From contig JAFAJR010000071.1 of the NCBI GenBank assembly GCA_019236085.1, positions 1 to 5,979 of the forward strand: a DNA stretch of 5,979 bases. The letters are read 5' to 3'. Each line of letters begins with the position of its first letter. Within the stretch, counting starts at the first letter, position 1. Origin of the DNA: Candidatus Dormiibacterota bacterium (GTDB taxonomy: Bacteria > Chloroflexota > Dormibacteria > Aeolococcales > Aeolococcaceae). Below, piece after piece: positions 1 through 5,979 of the stretch. The position numbers and the translations under genes are program-made. Below the pieces are notes generated by a model. That model was not told the origin of the DNA. It did no database searches and was given only the letters and a program-made list of their open reading frames with translations.

Positions 1-1188
1 GTCCTGGGATTCCTGGGATTCAGCGTGGTGCAGGGCTTCGCCATCACCCTGGGCATCGGCGTCCTGGTGTCATTCTTCACGGCGATCACCGTGACCCGCT
101 CGCTCTTCGCCGCGGTGCTGCGCTGGCGCATCGGGCGCAACCCTCGCGCGTACACCGAGATCCACGAGGAGTACGAGCAGCACCCGCCGAAGGGGCGCTT
201 CGACATCGTGCGGGCTCGCAACTGGTACTTCCTGGGATCGCTGGCCATCATCATCCCGGGGATCCTGGCGATCATCATCTGGGGCTTCAACCTGGGCATC
301 GACTTCCGCGGCGGGAACCGCATCGATGTCGGGCTGCAGCGCCCGGCGACTGCCGCCCAGGTTCTCACCAAGGTGCAGGGAGTCGCCGGCGACCTGCGCC
401 CCCAGGTCGAGGCGGAGAACAACAACGGCTTCGCCATAACCACCTTTCCCTCGACGTACGACCGCGTGCAGACCATCATCAACACGCTCTGCGACGACTA
501 CGGCATCAGTGGTGGCACCTGCAGCACGAATGGTGTCGTGCCAGTCAGCAGCAAACAACAACCCGACGTGCAGGTGCAGCAGGTGGGACCGACCATCGCC
601 TCGAGCCTGGTAAGCACCGCAGTCATCCTGGTGCTCGTGTCCGCGCTGTTCATCACCGTGTACCTGGCGTTCGCCTTCCGCCGCCAGCGAGCCATCTCAC
701 CGTGGCGCTTCTCGGTGTGCACCTTCCTCAAGCTGCTGCACGACGTGTTCGTGCTGGCCGGCATCTGGGCAATCCTGGGCAAGTTCTCCGACCTCGGGCA
801 GGTGGACACGCTCTTCGTCACTGCGCTGCTCACCTCGGTGGCGTTCTCAATCCACGACACCATCGTGGTGTTCGACAGGGTTCGCGAGAACCTCCGGGTG
901 GGACCGCGGCTCACCTTCGACCAGGTGGTGAACCTGTCCACAGTGCAGACCATGACCCGGTCGCTGAACACCTCGCTCACCGTCGTGTTCGTGCTGCTGT
1001 CACTGGTGATCTTCGGCGGCACGACCATCCGCGGCTTCGTCCTGGCGCTGCTCATCGGCATCATCACCGGCACCTACAGCTCCATCTTCAACGCGTCGAC
1101 GCTGCTCGTGGCCTGGCAGAAGGCCAGCTCCGCGCGCCAGGCTCCGCCTGCCTCGGGACCCCGGCGAGTCCAGGTCCGCACGGCGTAG
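1..1188 (+). CDS. secDF: Protein translocase SecDF fusion, 3' part (end of SecD plus whole SecF)
   Basis: This is an inner-membrane protein that uses the proton motive force to help the SecYEG/SecA channel finish protein export. The frame is open from base 1, so the true start lies outside the window; 395 residues are visible. Residues 13-32 (GFAITLGIGVLVSFFTAITV) match the last membrane helix of SecD. A basic cytoplasmic linker of about 40 residues follows, and SecF then continues in the same frame without a stop. SecF has a first helix at about 77-97, the family motif GIDFRGG at 99-105, an extracytoplasmic domain to about 197, a second helix at about 204-225, and four more hydrophobic segments (about 245-263, 270-292, 321-340, 343-371). 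The SecF signature VVFDRVREN is at 289-297. Fused SecDF occurs in several phyla, for example in Bacillus. The extracytoplasmic loop carries two cysteines (164 and 174). The identity is firm; only the N-terminal extent is unknown. Confidence 0.95.
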   Translation, partial: VLGFLGFSVVQGFAITLGIGVLVSFFTAITVTRSLFAAVLRWRIGRNPRAYTEIHEEYEQHPPKGRFDIVRARNWYFLGSLAIIIPGILAIIIWGFNLGIDFRGGNRIDVGLQRPATAAQVLTKVQGVAGDLRPQVEAENNNGFAITTFPSTYDRVQTIINTLCDDYGISGGTCSTNGVVPVSSKQQPDVQVQQVGPTIASSLVSTAVILVLVSALFITVYLAFAFRRQRAISPWRFSVCTFLKLLHDVFVLAGIWAILGKFSDLGQVDTLFVTALLTSVAFSIHDTIVVFDRVRENLRVGPRLTFDQVVNLSTVQTMTRSLNTSLTVVFVLLSLVIFGGTTIRGFVLALLIGIITGTYSSIFNASTLLVAWQKASSARQAPPASGPRRVQVRTA

Positions 1189-1202
1189 GCTTCGCCTCGC
1201 GA

Positions 1203-1250
1203 CGGGGCCGGCAGCGCCGCCGGCAGCTTCCCCCGTGCACGCCGCGGCGC
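1203..1250 (+). other. GC-rich inverted repeats in the secDF-rimP gap
   Basis: The 90-base gap between secDF and rimP holds two overlapping potential hairpins. One pairs GCCGGC at 1207-1212 with GCCGGC at 1219-1224 around a 6-base loop; it could be extended by CGGG (1203-1206) against CCCG (1232-1235) across an internal bulge. The other pairs GCGCCGC at 1214-1220 with GCGGCGC at 1244-1250. The two share bases, so they cannot both form. No run of T follows either stem, so this is not a standard intrinsic terminator. It could be a secDF 3' end, a weak attenuator ahead of rimP, or simply chance pairing in GC-rich DNA. I could not recognise a convincing promoter in the gap. Confidence 0.3.
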
Positions 1251-1278
1251 CTGTTTGGCCCCGTCCACCGTCCGTCAC

Positions 1279-1743
1279 ATGAACACTGACAAGGAATCGA
1301 TCGCCGAGCTGGTGAGCCCCTCGCTCCACCACCTGGGAGTGGAGCTGGTCGACGTTCACTGGTCGGGGAAGGGACGCGGCGCGGTGCTCCGCCTGGTCAT
1401 CGACCGGGCCGGCGGCGTGAGCCTTGACGACTGCGAACGGGTGAGCAACGCCGTCAGCGCGGTGCTCGATGCCTACGACCCGATCGATGCCTCGTACCGG
1501 CTGGAAGTCTCCTCGCCGGGGGCGGAGCGGCCGCTGCGAACCCTTGACGAGTGGCGGGGCTCGCTGGGAAGGCGGGTCAATGTCCGCCTCCACGACGGCG
1601 ACGCGGAGCGCGTCGTCGAGGGCCGGCTGGTCGCCGTCAGCGATTCGCAGGTGCAGGTGGAGGTCCGCGACCGGCGCGGCGTGCGCCCGGAGGATCTGCA
1701 GCTGGACCTGGTCAGCGCGGCCCGGGTGGTGGTCGACATCTGA
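1279..1743 (+). CDS. rimP: Ribosome maturation factor RimP
   Basis: RimP binds the free 30S subunit and assists its late assembly in the cytoplasm. From the ATG at 1279 the product is 154 residues, a normal family length. The N-terminal alpha/beta domain contains the typical run GVELVDVHW followed by VLRLVIDRAGGVSLDDCERVS. The family hallmark LEVSSPGAERPL is at 75-86, and a smaller C-terminal beta-rich domain follows (about 93-154). An in-frame TTG lies 24 bases upstream at 1255, but the ATG gives the usual RimP beginning (MNTDKESIAELVSPSL), so I prefer it. No clear Shine-Dalgarno precedes the ATG. It is the first gene of the rimP-nusA-ylxR-infB block, and nusA starts one base after its TGA. 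The identity is confident; the start is less so. Confidence 0.93.
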   Translation: MNTDKESIAELVSPSLHHLGVELVDVHWSGKGRGAVLRLVIDRAGGVSLDDCERVSNAVSAVLDAYDPIDASYRLEVSSPGAERPLRTLDEWRGSLGRRVNVRLHDGDAERVVEGRLVAVSDSQVQVEVRDRRGVRPEDLQLDLVSAARVVVDI

Positions 1744-1744
1744 G

Positions 1745-2737
1745 ATGCGCACCCGCACCGCCGCCGCACCCCCCGCCGAGAACCGCACCGCGGCCATTGA
1801 GCAGCTGGCCGCCGACACGTCCCTGAGCCCGGAGCGCATCGCCCGGGTAGTGGAGGACGCCGTGGCAGCCACCTACCGGCGCCTTGTCGAGGACGACCCG
1901 GAGGTGAGGGCCCGAGTCGATCCCGAGCATGGCCGGTGGCAGGTGTATCGCGAGCTGCCCGACGGCGGTGAGGTGGTGCTCCAGGTTGGCATTCCCGACT
2001 TCGAGCGCCAGGCGGCCGCTGCCGTGCGCAACGCCGTGGCGGGCGAGGTCGCCGAGGTGGCCCGGCGCAAGGTGCTCGACGTCGGCAGCAGCCGGCACGG
2101 GGAGCTGGTCGACGCGATCCTGGAGCGGCCGGACGGCGCCGGGCCGGCGTGGTACGTGGACGCCGCCGGGGTCCCGGGCTACCTGCCGGCTGACGAGCAG
2201 ATCCCTGGAGAACGGCTGGAGCGGCGGCGCCACATCAAGGTGGTGGTGCTCGAAGGCCGGCGGCGGATGCGCGACGCGGTGCTTGTGGTGTCGCGCACCC
2301 ACCCGCTGCTGCTGCAGCGCCTCCTCGAGCAGGAAGTTCCCGAGCTGCAGTCGGGCCAGGTGGTGGTGCGGGGCATCGCTCGCGAGCCCGGACGGCGCTC
2401 CAAGGTGGCAGTTGAGGCGCCGGACGGCGACCTCGACCCCCAGGGTGCCTGCATCGGGCCGCGTGGAGTGCGCCAGCGGGCGGTCACCTCGGAGCTGGGC
2501 GAGGAACAGGTGCAGATCGTCGCCTGGTCGGCCGATCCGGCCACCTTCGTCGGCAACGCCCTGATCCCGGCAACTGTGCTGGGCGTCGAGCTGGACGACG
2601 TGGCGCACACCGCCCACATCGAGGTGCCCGGCGACCAGCTCTCGCTGGCCATCGGCCGTTCGGGGGAGAACGCCCGCCTCGCCTTCAAGCTCACCGGCTG
2701 GCGCATCGACATCCGGGGCGGCCCTGCCCCGGGCTGA
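1745..2737 (+). CDS. nusA: Transcription termination/antitermination factor NusA (compact form)
   Basis: NusA binds RNA polymerase and nascent RNA, and modulates pausing, intrinsic termination and rRNA antitermination. From the ATG at 1745 the product is 330 residues. The order is an N-terminal polymerase-binding domain (about 13-115), an S1 domain (about 125-200, containing GYLPADEQIPGE, then VVSRTHPLLLQRLLEQEVPEL), a KH1 domain with GPRG at 238-241, and a KH2 domain with IGRSGENARLAFKLTGWRIDI starting at residue 303. The protein ends almost directly after KH2, so it lacks the C-terminal acidic repeats known from E. coli NusA; short forms like this are usual outside Proteobacteria. A longer reading of the same frame runs back into rimP in another frame and has no NusA similarity, so the start at 1745, one base after the rimP stop, is chosen. 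No good Shine-Dalgarno is seen, so translation may be coupled to rimP. Confidence 0.95.
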   Translation: MRTRTAAAPPAENRTAAIEQLAADTSLSPERIARVVEDAVAATYRRLVEDDPEVRARVDPEHGRWQVYRELPDGGEVVLQVGIPDFERQAAAAVRNAVAGEVAEVARRKVLDVGSSRHGELVDAILERPDGAGPAWYVDAAGVPGYLPADEQIPGERLERRRHIKVVVLEGRRRMRDAVLVVSRTHPLLLQRLLEQEVPELQSGQVVVRGIAREPGRRSKVAVEAPDGDLDPQGACIGPRGVRQRAVTSELGEEQVQIVAWSADPATFVGNALIPATVLGVELDDVAHTAHIEVPGDQLSLAIGRSGENARLAFKLTGWRIDIRGGPAPG

Positions 2738-3017
2738 GGCGCCGGTCCGGACCTGCGCCGGTTGCCGCAGGCGGCGTCCCCGGACAGAGCTGATGCGGCT
2801 GGCAGTCGAACCGGGCCATGCTCGGGTTACCCTTGATCCGCGCCGCCGGCTCCCCGGCCGGGGCGCTTACCTCTGTCTCGACACCTGGCCGGCCTGCCTG
2901 ACCCAGGCCCGCAAGCGGCGCGGGGTTTCGCACTCCCTGCGTGTCGGGGATGATGTAATCGACGGCTCGCAGCTGGCGGATCAGCTGCGGCGTTTCTTCG
3001 AGGAGGACATCTCATAG
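2724..3017 (+). CDS. ylxR: YlxR family (DUF448) small RNA-associated protein, unusual start
   Basis: YlxR proteins are small, basic and commonly encoded between nusA and infB; in Bacillus the family has been linked to RNase P modulation and nucleic-acid binding. The frame reads RTCAGCRRRRPRTEL followed by RLAVEPG, LDPRRRLPGRGAYLCL and ARKRRGVSHSL, all typical of the family. The first in-frame ATG (2793) would remove the conserved RTCxGCRR motif, which is coded at 2748-2774. Going back to the in-frame stop at 2562 there is no ATG, GTG or TTG. The best candidate is CTG at 2724, giving 97 residues beginning MPRAEAPVRTCAGC, with GGGG at 2715-2718 five bases upstream. That start overlaps the end of nusA by 14 bases. 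A +1 frameshift from nusA or a base error are alternatives. Family assignment is strong; the left boundary is uncertain. Confidence 0.8.
   Translation: MPRAEAPVRTCAGCRRRRPRTELMRLAVEPGHARVTLDPRRRLPGRGAYLCLDTWPACLTQARKRRGVSHSLRVGDDVIDGSQLADQLRRFFEEDIS
3000..3006 (+). promoter_or_regulatory. Strong Shine-Dalgarno for infB
   Basis: GAGGAGG lies inside the last codons of ylxR, followed by seven bases and then ATA at 3014. The spacing is ideal for initiation at that ATA and much too far from the GTG at 3083. This site therefore decides the start of infB. Confidence 0.75.
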
Positions 3018-4807
3018 CCACTGTCAAGAAGCTCACGCTCCCGGCGTCCATCACGGTCGCCGAGCTGGCGGAGCGCGTCGGCGTGCCTGGGGCGCAGGTG
3101 GTGAAGTACCTCATGCAGAACGGGGTCATGGCCACCCTCAACCAGACGGTGGACTTCGACACAGCTGCGCTGGCGGCTGACCACTTCGGCTACGAGGCTG
3201 AGGCCGAGGGCGCCGCTGACATCGGGGCTGAACCCGCAGCCGCGGCCGGACGGCAACGGCATCCTCTCCTCGACCTGTCGGGTGAGCCCGCCGGGTCGCT
3301 GGTGGCGCGACCGCCCGTGGCAGCGGTGCTCGGCCACGTCGACCACGGCAAAACCTCGCTGCTCGACCACATCCGCGAAACCCGGGTGGCGGCCGACGAG
3401 GCCGGCGGCATCACCCAGAAAATCAGCGCCTACCAGGTGGAGCGCAATGGTAGAGCTCTCACCTTCATCGACACGCCGGGTCACGAGGCCTTCACCGCCA
3501 TGCGCGCCAGGGGCGCCGACGCCACGGACGTGGCGATCCTGGTGGTGGCCGCCGACGACGGGGTCATGCCCCAGACCGACGAGGCGATCCAGCACGCCCG
3601 GGCAGCCGGCGTGCCCATCGTGGTCGCGCTCAACAAGATCGACAAGGACGGCGCCAACCCCGACCGCGCCCTGCAGCAGCTGGCGGAGCGCGGCCTGGTG
3701 GCCGAGCAGTTCGGTGGCGACACCCCTGTGGTGCGCACCAGCGCTTTGACCGGCGCGGGCATCGACGACCTGCTCGACGTGCTGCTGCTCACCTCGGACC
3801 TGTACGTCGAGCCCAAGGCAAACCCGAAGCGCAGCGCCGTGGGGACTGTGATCGACTCCCGGCTCGAGGTGGGCCGGGGTCCCATCGCCACCGTCCTGGT
3901 GCAGAACGGAACGCTCCGCATCGGCGACAGCATCGTGGCCGGCACGGCCTTCGGCCGCGTCCGGGCGCTGCTCGACGACACGGGGGCGCGCATCAAGGAG
4001 GCGGGCCCGAGCACCCCGGCGGTGGTCACCGGGCTCTCCGACGTGGTCGTGGCCGGCGAGATCTTCCAGGTCATGGCCAACGAGCGCGCCGCGCGCACCC
4101 TGGCCGACCAGCGCGTGCTCGAACAGCGCCGCCGTCAGAGCCAGCCGGCCCGGCGCATCACCCTGGCCGACCTCGCCTCGCAAGTCGCAGAGGGCTCGGT
4201 CAAGTCGCTCAACCTGGTGCTCAAAGCGGAGGCCAACGGCTCGCTGGAGGCATTGCGCGGCCAGGTGCTGAAGATCGAAGACCCCACCGTCCGCATCAAG
4301 GTGGTGGGCGAGGGGGTCGGGGCTGTCAGCGAGTCCGACGTCAACCTGGCGGCGGTGACCAGCGCGATCGTGATCGGTTTCAACGTCCGGCCGGACGACC
4401 GCGCCCGGGCGGCGGCCGAGGACCAGGGGGTCGACATCCGCTACTACGACGTCGTGTACCAGGTGACCGATGACATCGAGAAGGCCATCAAGGGCATGTA
4501 CGAGCCCACCATGATCGAGGTCTTCCAGGGCCGTGCCGAGGTCCGGCGCGTCTTCCTGGTGGACGGCCGCCCGGCCATCGCAGGTTCGCACGTCATCGAC
4601 GGCCGCGTGGTGCGCAACAACATCTGCAAGGTGCTGCGCGACGGCAAGGAGATCGCCAAGAGCCGCATCGACGCTCTCAAGCGATTCAAGGACGACGTGC
4701 GCGAGGTGGCGCGTGGCTATGACTGCGGCATCACGCTCGCCGACTTCGCCGACTTCGCCGAGGGCGACCTCCTCGAGGCCTACGCCATCGAGCAGCAGAA
4801 CGCCTGA
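3014..4807 (+). CDS. infB: Translation initiation factor IF-2 (apparent ATA start)
   Basis: IF-2 is the GTPase that brings formyl-methionyl initiator tRNA to the 30S subunit and promotes 50S joining. Read from ATA at 3014 it has 597 residues and starts (M)ATVKKLTLPASITVAELAERVGVP, the conserved IF2 N-terminal module, continuing with VVKYLMQNGVMATLNQTVDFDTAAL. A short linker (about 70-95) leads to the G domain: GHVDHGKT at 107-114, GGITQKI at 131-137, DTPGHEAF from 153, NKID at 207-210 and SAL at 243-245. Domains II and III, and the C-terminal tRNA-binding domain (about 480-597, ending EGDLLEAYAIEQQNA), are complete. It lacks the long N-terminal extension of enteric IF-2. The first canonical start, GTG at 3083, would cut the N-terminal module in half. 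The ATA overlaps the ylxR TAG as ATAG, and a GAGGAGG sits seven bases before it. Function is certain; the start codon is the odd point. Confidence 0.93.
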   Translation: MATVKKLTLPASITVAELAERVGVPGAQVVKYLMQNGVMATLNQTVDFDTAALAADHFGYEAEAEGAADIGAEPAAAAGRQRHPLLDLSGEPAGSLVARPPVAAVLGHVDHGKTSLLDHIRETRVAADEAGGITQKISAYQVERNGRALTFIDTPGHEAFTAMRARGADATDVAILVVAADDGVMPQTDEAIQHARAAGVPIVVALNKIDKDGANPDRALQQLAERGLVAEQFGGDTPVVRTSALTGAGIDDLLDVLLLTSDLYVEPKANPKRSAVGTVIDSRLEVGRGPIATVLVQNGTLRIGDSIVAGTAFGRVRALLDDTGARIKEAGPSTPAVVTGLSDVVVAGEIFQVMANERAARTLADQRVLEQRRRQSQPARRITLADLASQVAEGSVKSLNLVLKAEANGSLEALRGQVLKIEDPTVRIKVVGEGVGAVSESDVNLAAVTSAIVIGFNVRPDDRARAAAEDQGVDIRYYDVVYQVTDDIEKAIKGMYEPTMIEVFQGRAEVRRVFLVDGRPAIAGSHVIDGRVVRNNICKVLRDGKEIAKSRIDALKRFKDDVREVARGYDCGITLADFADFAEGDLLEAYAIEQQNA

Positions 4808-4828
4808 GGCCACACACCAGCAACTGTG

Positions 4829-5236
4829 ATGACCCAACGTTCCAAGCTGTCCTTCCTGCCCGAGAGCCTGCGCCGGCCGGCCCGCACACCCCGCAGGGAG
4901 CGCGTCGCAGAGCTGCTGCGCGAGGAGCTGGCCACGCTGATGCTGCGCGAGATGAAGGATCCGAGGGTGCGGCTGGCGTCGGTCAGCCGGGTGGAGGTCT
5001 CGTCCGACCTGCGCGAAGCACGGGTCATGATCAGCGCCGTCGGCGACGACGCCGAGCGGCACCGTGTCGTGTCGGCGATGCGTCACGCGGAGGGATTCCT
5101 CCGCGCCCAGCTGGGCAACACCCTGGAGAGCCTGCGAAGCATTCCGCATCTGCATTTCGAGCTTGACGAATCGATCGCCTACAGCGTGCACATCAGCACA
5201 GTTCTGCGCGAGATCGAGCAGGAGGAGTCGCGATGA
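4829..5236 (+). CDS. rbfA: 30S ribosome-binding factor RbfA
   Basis: RbfA is a single KH-like domain protein that binds the maturing 30S subunit near the 5' end of 16S rRNA and is needed for efficient 17S processing and cold adaptation in studied bacteria. From ATG 4829 it has 135 residues. The family pattern is clear: RRERVAELLREELATLMLREMKDPRV (DPRV at 44-47), then VSRVEVSSDLREARVMISAVGD, a helix MRHAEGFLRAQLGNTLESLRSIPHLHFELDESI from residue 84, and a short C-terminal helix. A GTG immediately before the ATG (4826) is an equally possible start. It sits 21 bases after infB with no recognisable Shine-Dalgarno, consistent with transcription from the upstream operon. Its end overlaps the next gene by four bases (ATGA). 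Confidence 0.93.
   Translation: MTQRSKLSFLPESLRRPARTPRRERVAELLREELATLMLREMKDPRVRLASVSRVEVSSDLREARVMISAVGDDAERHRVVSAMRHAEGFLRAQLGNTLESLRSIPHLHFELDESIAYSVHISTVLREIEQEESR
5220..5225 (+). promoter_or_regulatory. Shine-Dalgarno for nrnA within rbfA
   Basis: AGGAGG in the last codons of rbfA lies seven bases before the ATG at 5233, supporting that start and the translational coupling of rbfA and nrnA through the ATGA overlap. Confidence 0.7.
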
Positions 5237-5979
5237 GCACCGCCACCGCGTGGCCACTGCTGGGCGATGTTGCAGACAGCATTGGCCAGATCATCGAGCG
5301 TAGCGAGCATATCGGCTGCCTGGCACACAAGGACGCGGACGCCGACAGCCTGGGCTCCGCGCTGGGTTTCGCGCTCTCGCTGCGGGCCATGGGCAAGGCA
5401 ACTCACCCCATCGTTCCCTCACCGCGTCCGTCGCTGCTCACGTATCTCCCGGGGTACGACAGCATCGAGGAGGAGGCGCCGCAGCTCGACGCGCTGTTCA
5501 CGTTCGACTGCGCAACCCTGGGGCGGTTCGGCGACAAGCGAGCGCTGGTGGAGAGCTCAAATCCCGTGGTCAACATCGACCACCACGTGAGCAGCGAGGG
5601 GTTCGGCTCGGTCAACCTTGTCGACCCGGCGGCGAGCGCGACCGGCCAGGTGGTCTACGCGCTGCTGCGCTCGCTGGGGGCTCCGATCACGCCGGAGGTC
5701 GCCACCAACCTCTATGCAGCGCTGTTCACCGACACGGGTGGCTTCCGCCACGAGAACACGACCGAGGCAGCGCTGCGTCTCGGCGCCGATTTGGTGGCGC
5801 TGGGCGCCGATCCCGGCTGGGTGGCGCTGAAGAGCTACAAGTCGCGCTCCGTTCCCCGCGTGCGCCTGGAGAGTCTTGCGACCGCCGCGATGCGCAGTGA
5901 GCTCGACGGAAAGCTCATCTGGTCCGAGGTGACGCAGGGGATGCTCGACGAGGCAGGTGCGGCGATCGAGGAGTCCGAG
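5233..5979 (+). CDS. nrnA: DHH-family phosphoesterase, NrnA-like (nanoRNase / pAp phosphatase), 5' part
   Basis: NrnA-type enzymes hydrolyse very short RNA oligonucleotides and, in several species, 3'-phosphoadenosine 5'-phosphate; they use two metal ions in the cytoplasm. The frame is open to the window edge, giving 249 residues with no stop, so the 3' end is missing. Visible DHH-domain motifs are AHKDADADSLGS (H32, D36, D38 as likely metal ligands), FTFDCATLGRFGD (about 88-100), NIDHH followed by FGSVNLVDPAASATGQVVY, and LFTDTGGFRHENTT. These match the DHH-DHHA1 family; the C-terminal DHHA1 domain with its GGGH-type substrate motif has barely begun. The first motif has Ala where many relatives have Gly (DGD). 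The gene follows rbfA with a four-base overlap, a neighbourhood common for nrnA. Nano-RNase rather than another DHH activity is inferred from context and similarity. Confidence 0.85.
   Translation, partial: MSTATAWPLLGDVADSIGQIIERSEHIGCLAHKDADADSLGSALGFALSLRAMGKATHPIVPSPRPSLLTYLPGYDSIEEEAPQLDALFTFDCATLGRFGDKRALVESSNPVVNIDHHVSSEGFGSVNLVDPAASATGQVVYALLRSLGAPITPEVATNLYAALFTDTGGFRHENTTEAALRLGADLVALGADPGWVALKSYKSRSVPRVRLESLATAAMRSELDGKLIWSEVTQGMLDEAGAAIEESE

Noticed and set aside
3..20. Tandem repeat CCTGGGATT x2
   Set aside because: It codes for LGFLGF inside SecD; two 9-base copies only, with no sign of a functional repeat.
1207..1235. Intrinsic terminator after secDF
   Set aside because: A stem is possible, but there is no T-run after it; listed only as an inverted repeat.
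1469..1744. Extension of the nusA frame upstream into rimP
   Set aside because: The added residues are Arg/Ser/Trp-rich shadow of rimP with no NusA similarity; ATG 1745 gives a normal NusA start.
1000..1872. A 290-residue open frame on the - strand across the secDF end, the gap and rimP
   Set aside because: It is low-stop antisense sequence from high GC content, with no domain-like pattern; it would overlap two certain genes.
4739..4756. Tandem repeat GCCGACTTC x2 in infB
   Set aside because: It encodes ADFADF within the conserved IF-2 C-terminus where relatives have a similar L-x-x-F-x-D pattern; coincidental.
2981..5257. A 758-residue open frame on the - strand opposite infB and rbfA
   Set aside because: It mirrors well-supported + strand genes over its whole length, has the Asp/His/Val/Arg/Ala-rich composition of antisense frames in GC-rich DNA, and shows no recognisable domain.

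Overview
The window is a short piece of a GC-rich bacterial chromosome. All genes lie on the + strand, packed almost end to end. It holds a conserved translation and transcription housekeeping cluster: secDF (3' part), rimP, nusA, ylxR, infB, rbfA and the 5' part of a DHH-family phosphoesterase gene (nrnA-like). This order around nusA-infB-rbfA is widespread in bacteria. The fused secDF, the compact NusA without C-terminal acidic repeats, and a short IF-2 whose N-terminus reads KKLTLPASITVAELAERVGVP suggest a GC-rich lineage near Chloroflexota or Dormibacterota. That placement is an inference from gene order and sequence feel, not a search result.

Layout: 1-1188 is the end of a SecD-SecF fusion entering from the left. 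1189-1278 is the only noncoding gap of any size (90 bases), and it contains GC-rich inverted repeats. 1279-1743 is rimP. 1745-2737 is nusA, starting one base after the rimP stop. ylxR follows, apparently overlapping the end of nusA and ending at 3017. infB overlaps the ylxR stop and runs to 4807. rbfA is 4829-5236, and nrnA starts in an ATGA overlap at 5233 and runs off the right edge.

The genes work together in RNA and ribosome metabolism. RimP and RbfA mature the 30S subunit, NusA controls RNA polymerase pausing, termination and antitermination, and IF-2 places initiator tRNA on the ribosome. YlxR is a small RNA-associated protein of this operon, and NrnA-type enzymes degrade the shortest RNA fragments and/or pAp. 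SecDF drives late protein export and is a neighbour rather than an obvious partner.

I see no mobile element, CRISPR array, tRNA or rRNA, and no candidate for a new multi-gene system. The most interesting signal is at the starts of two adjacent genes. The conserved N-terminus of IF-2 can only be reached from an ATA codon, which sits at ideal distance from a strong Shine-Dalgarno sequence. The conserved N-terminal RTCxGC motif of YlxR lies upstream of any in-frame ATG, GTG or TTG; the nearest plausible start is a CTG inside the end of nusA. Either these genes use non-canonical starts, possibly for regulation, or the sequence has local errors.
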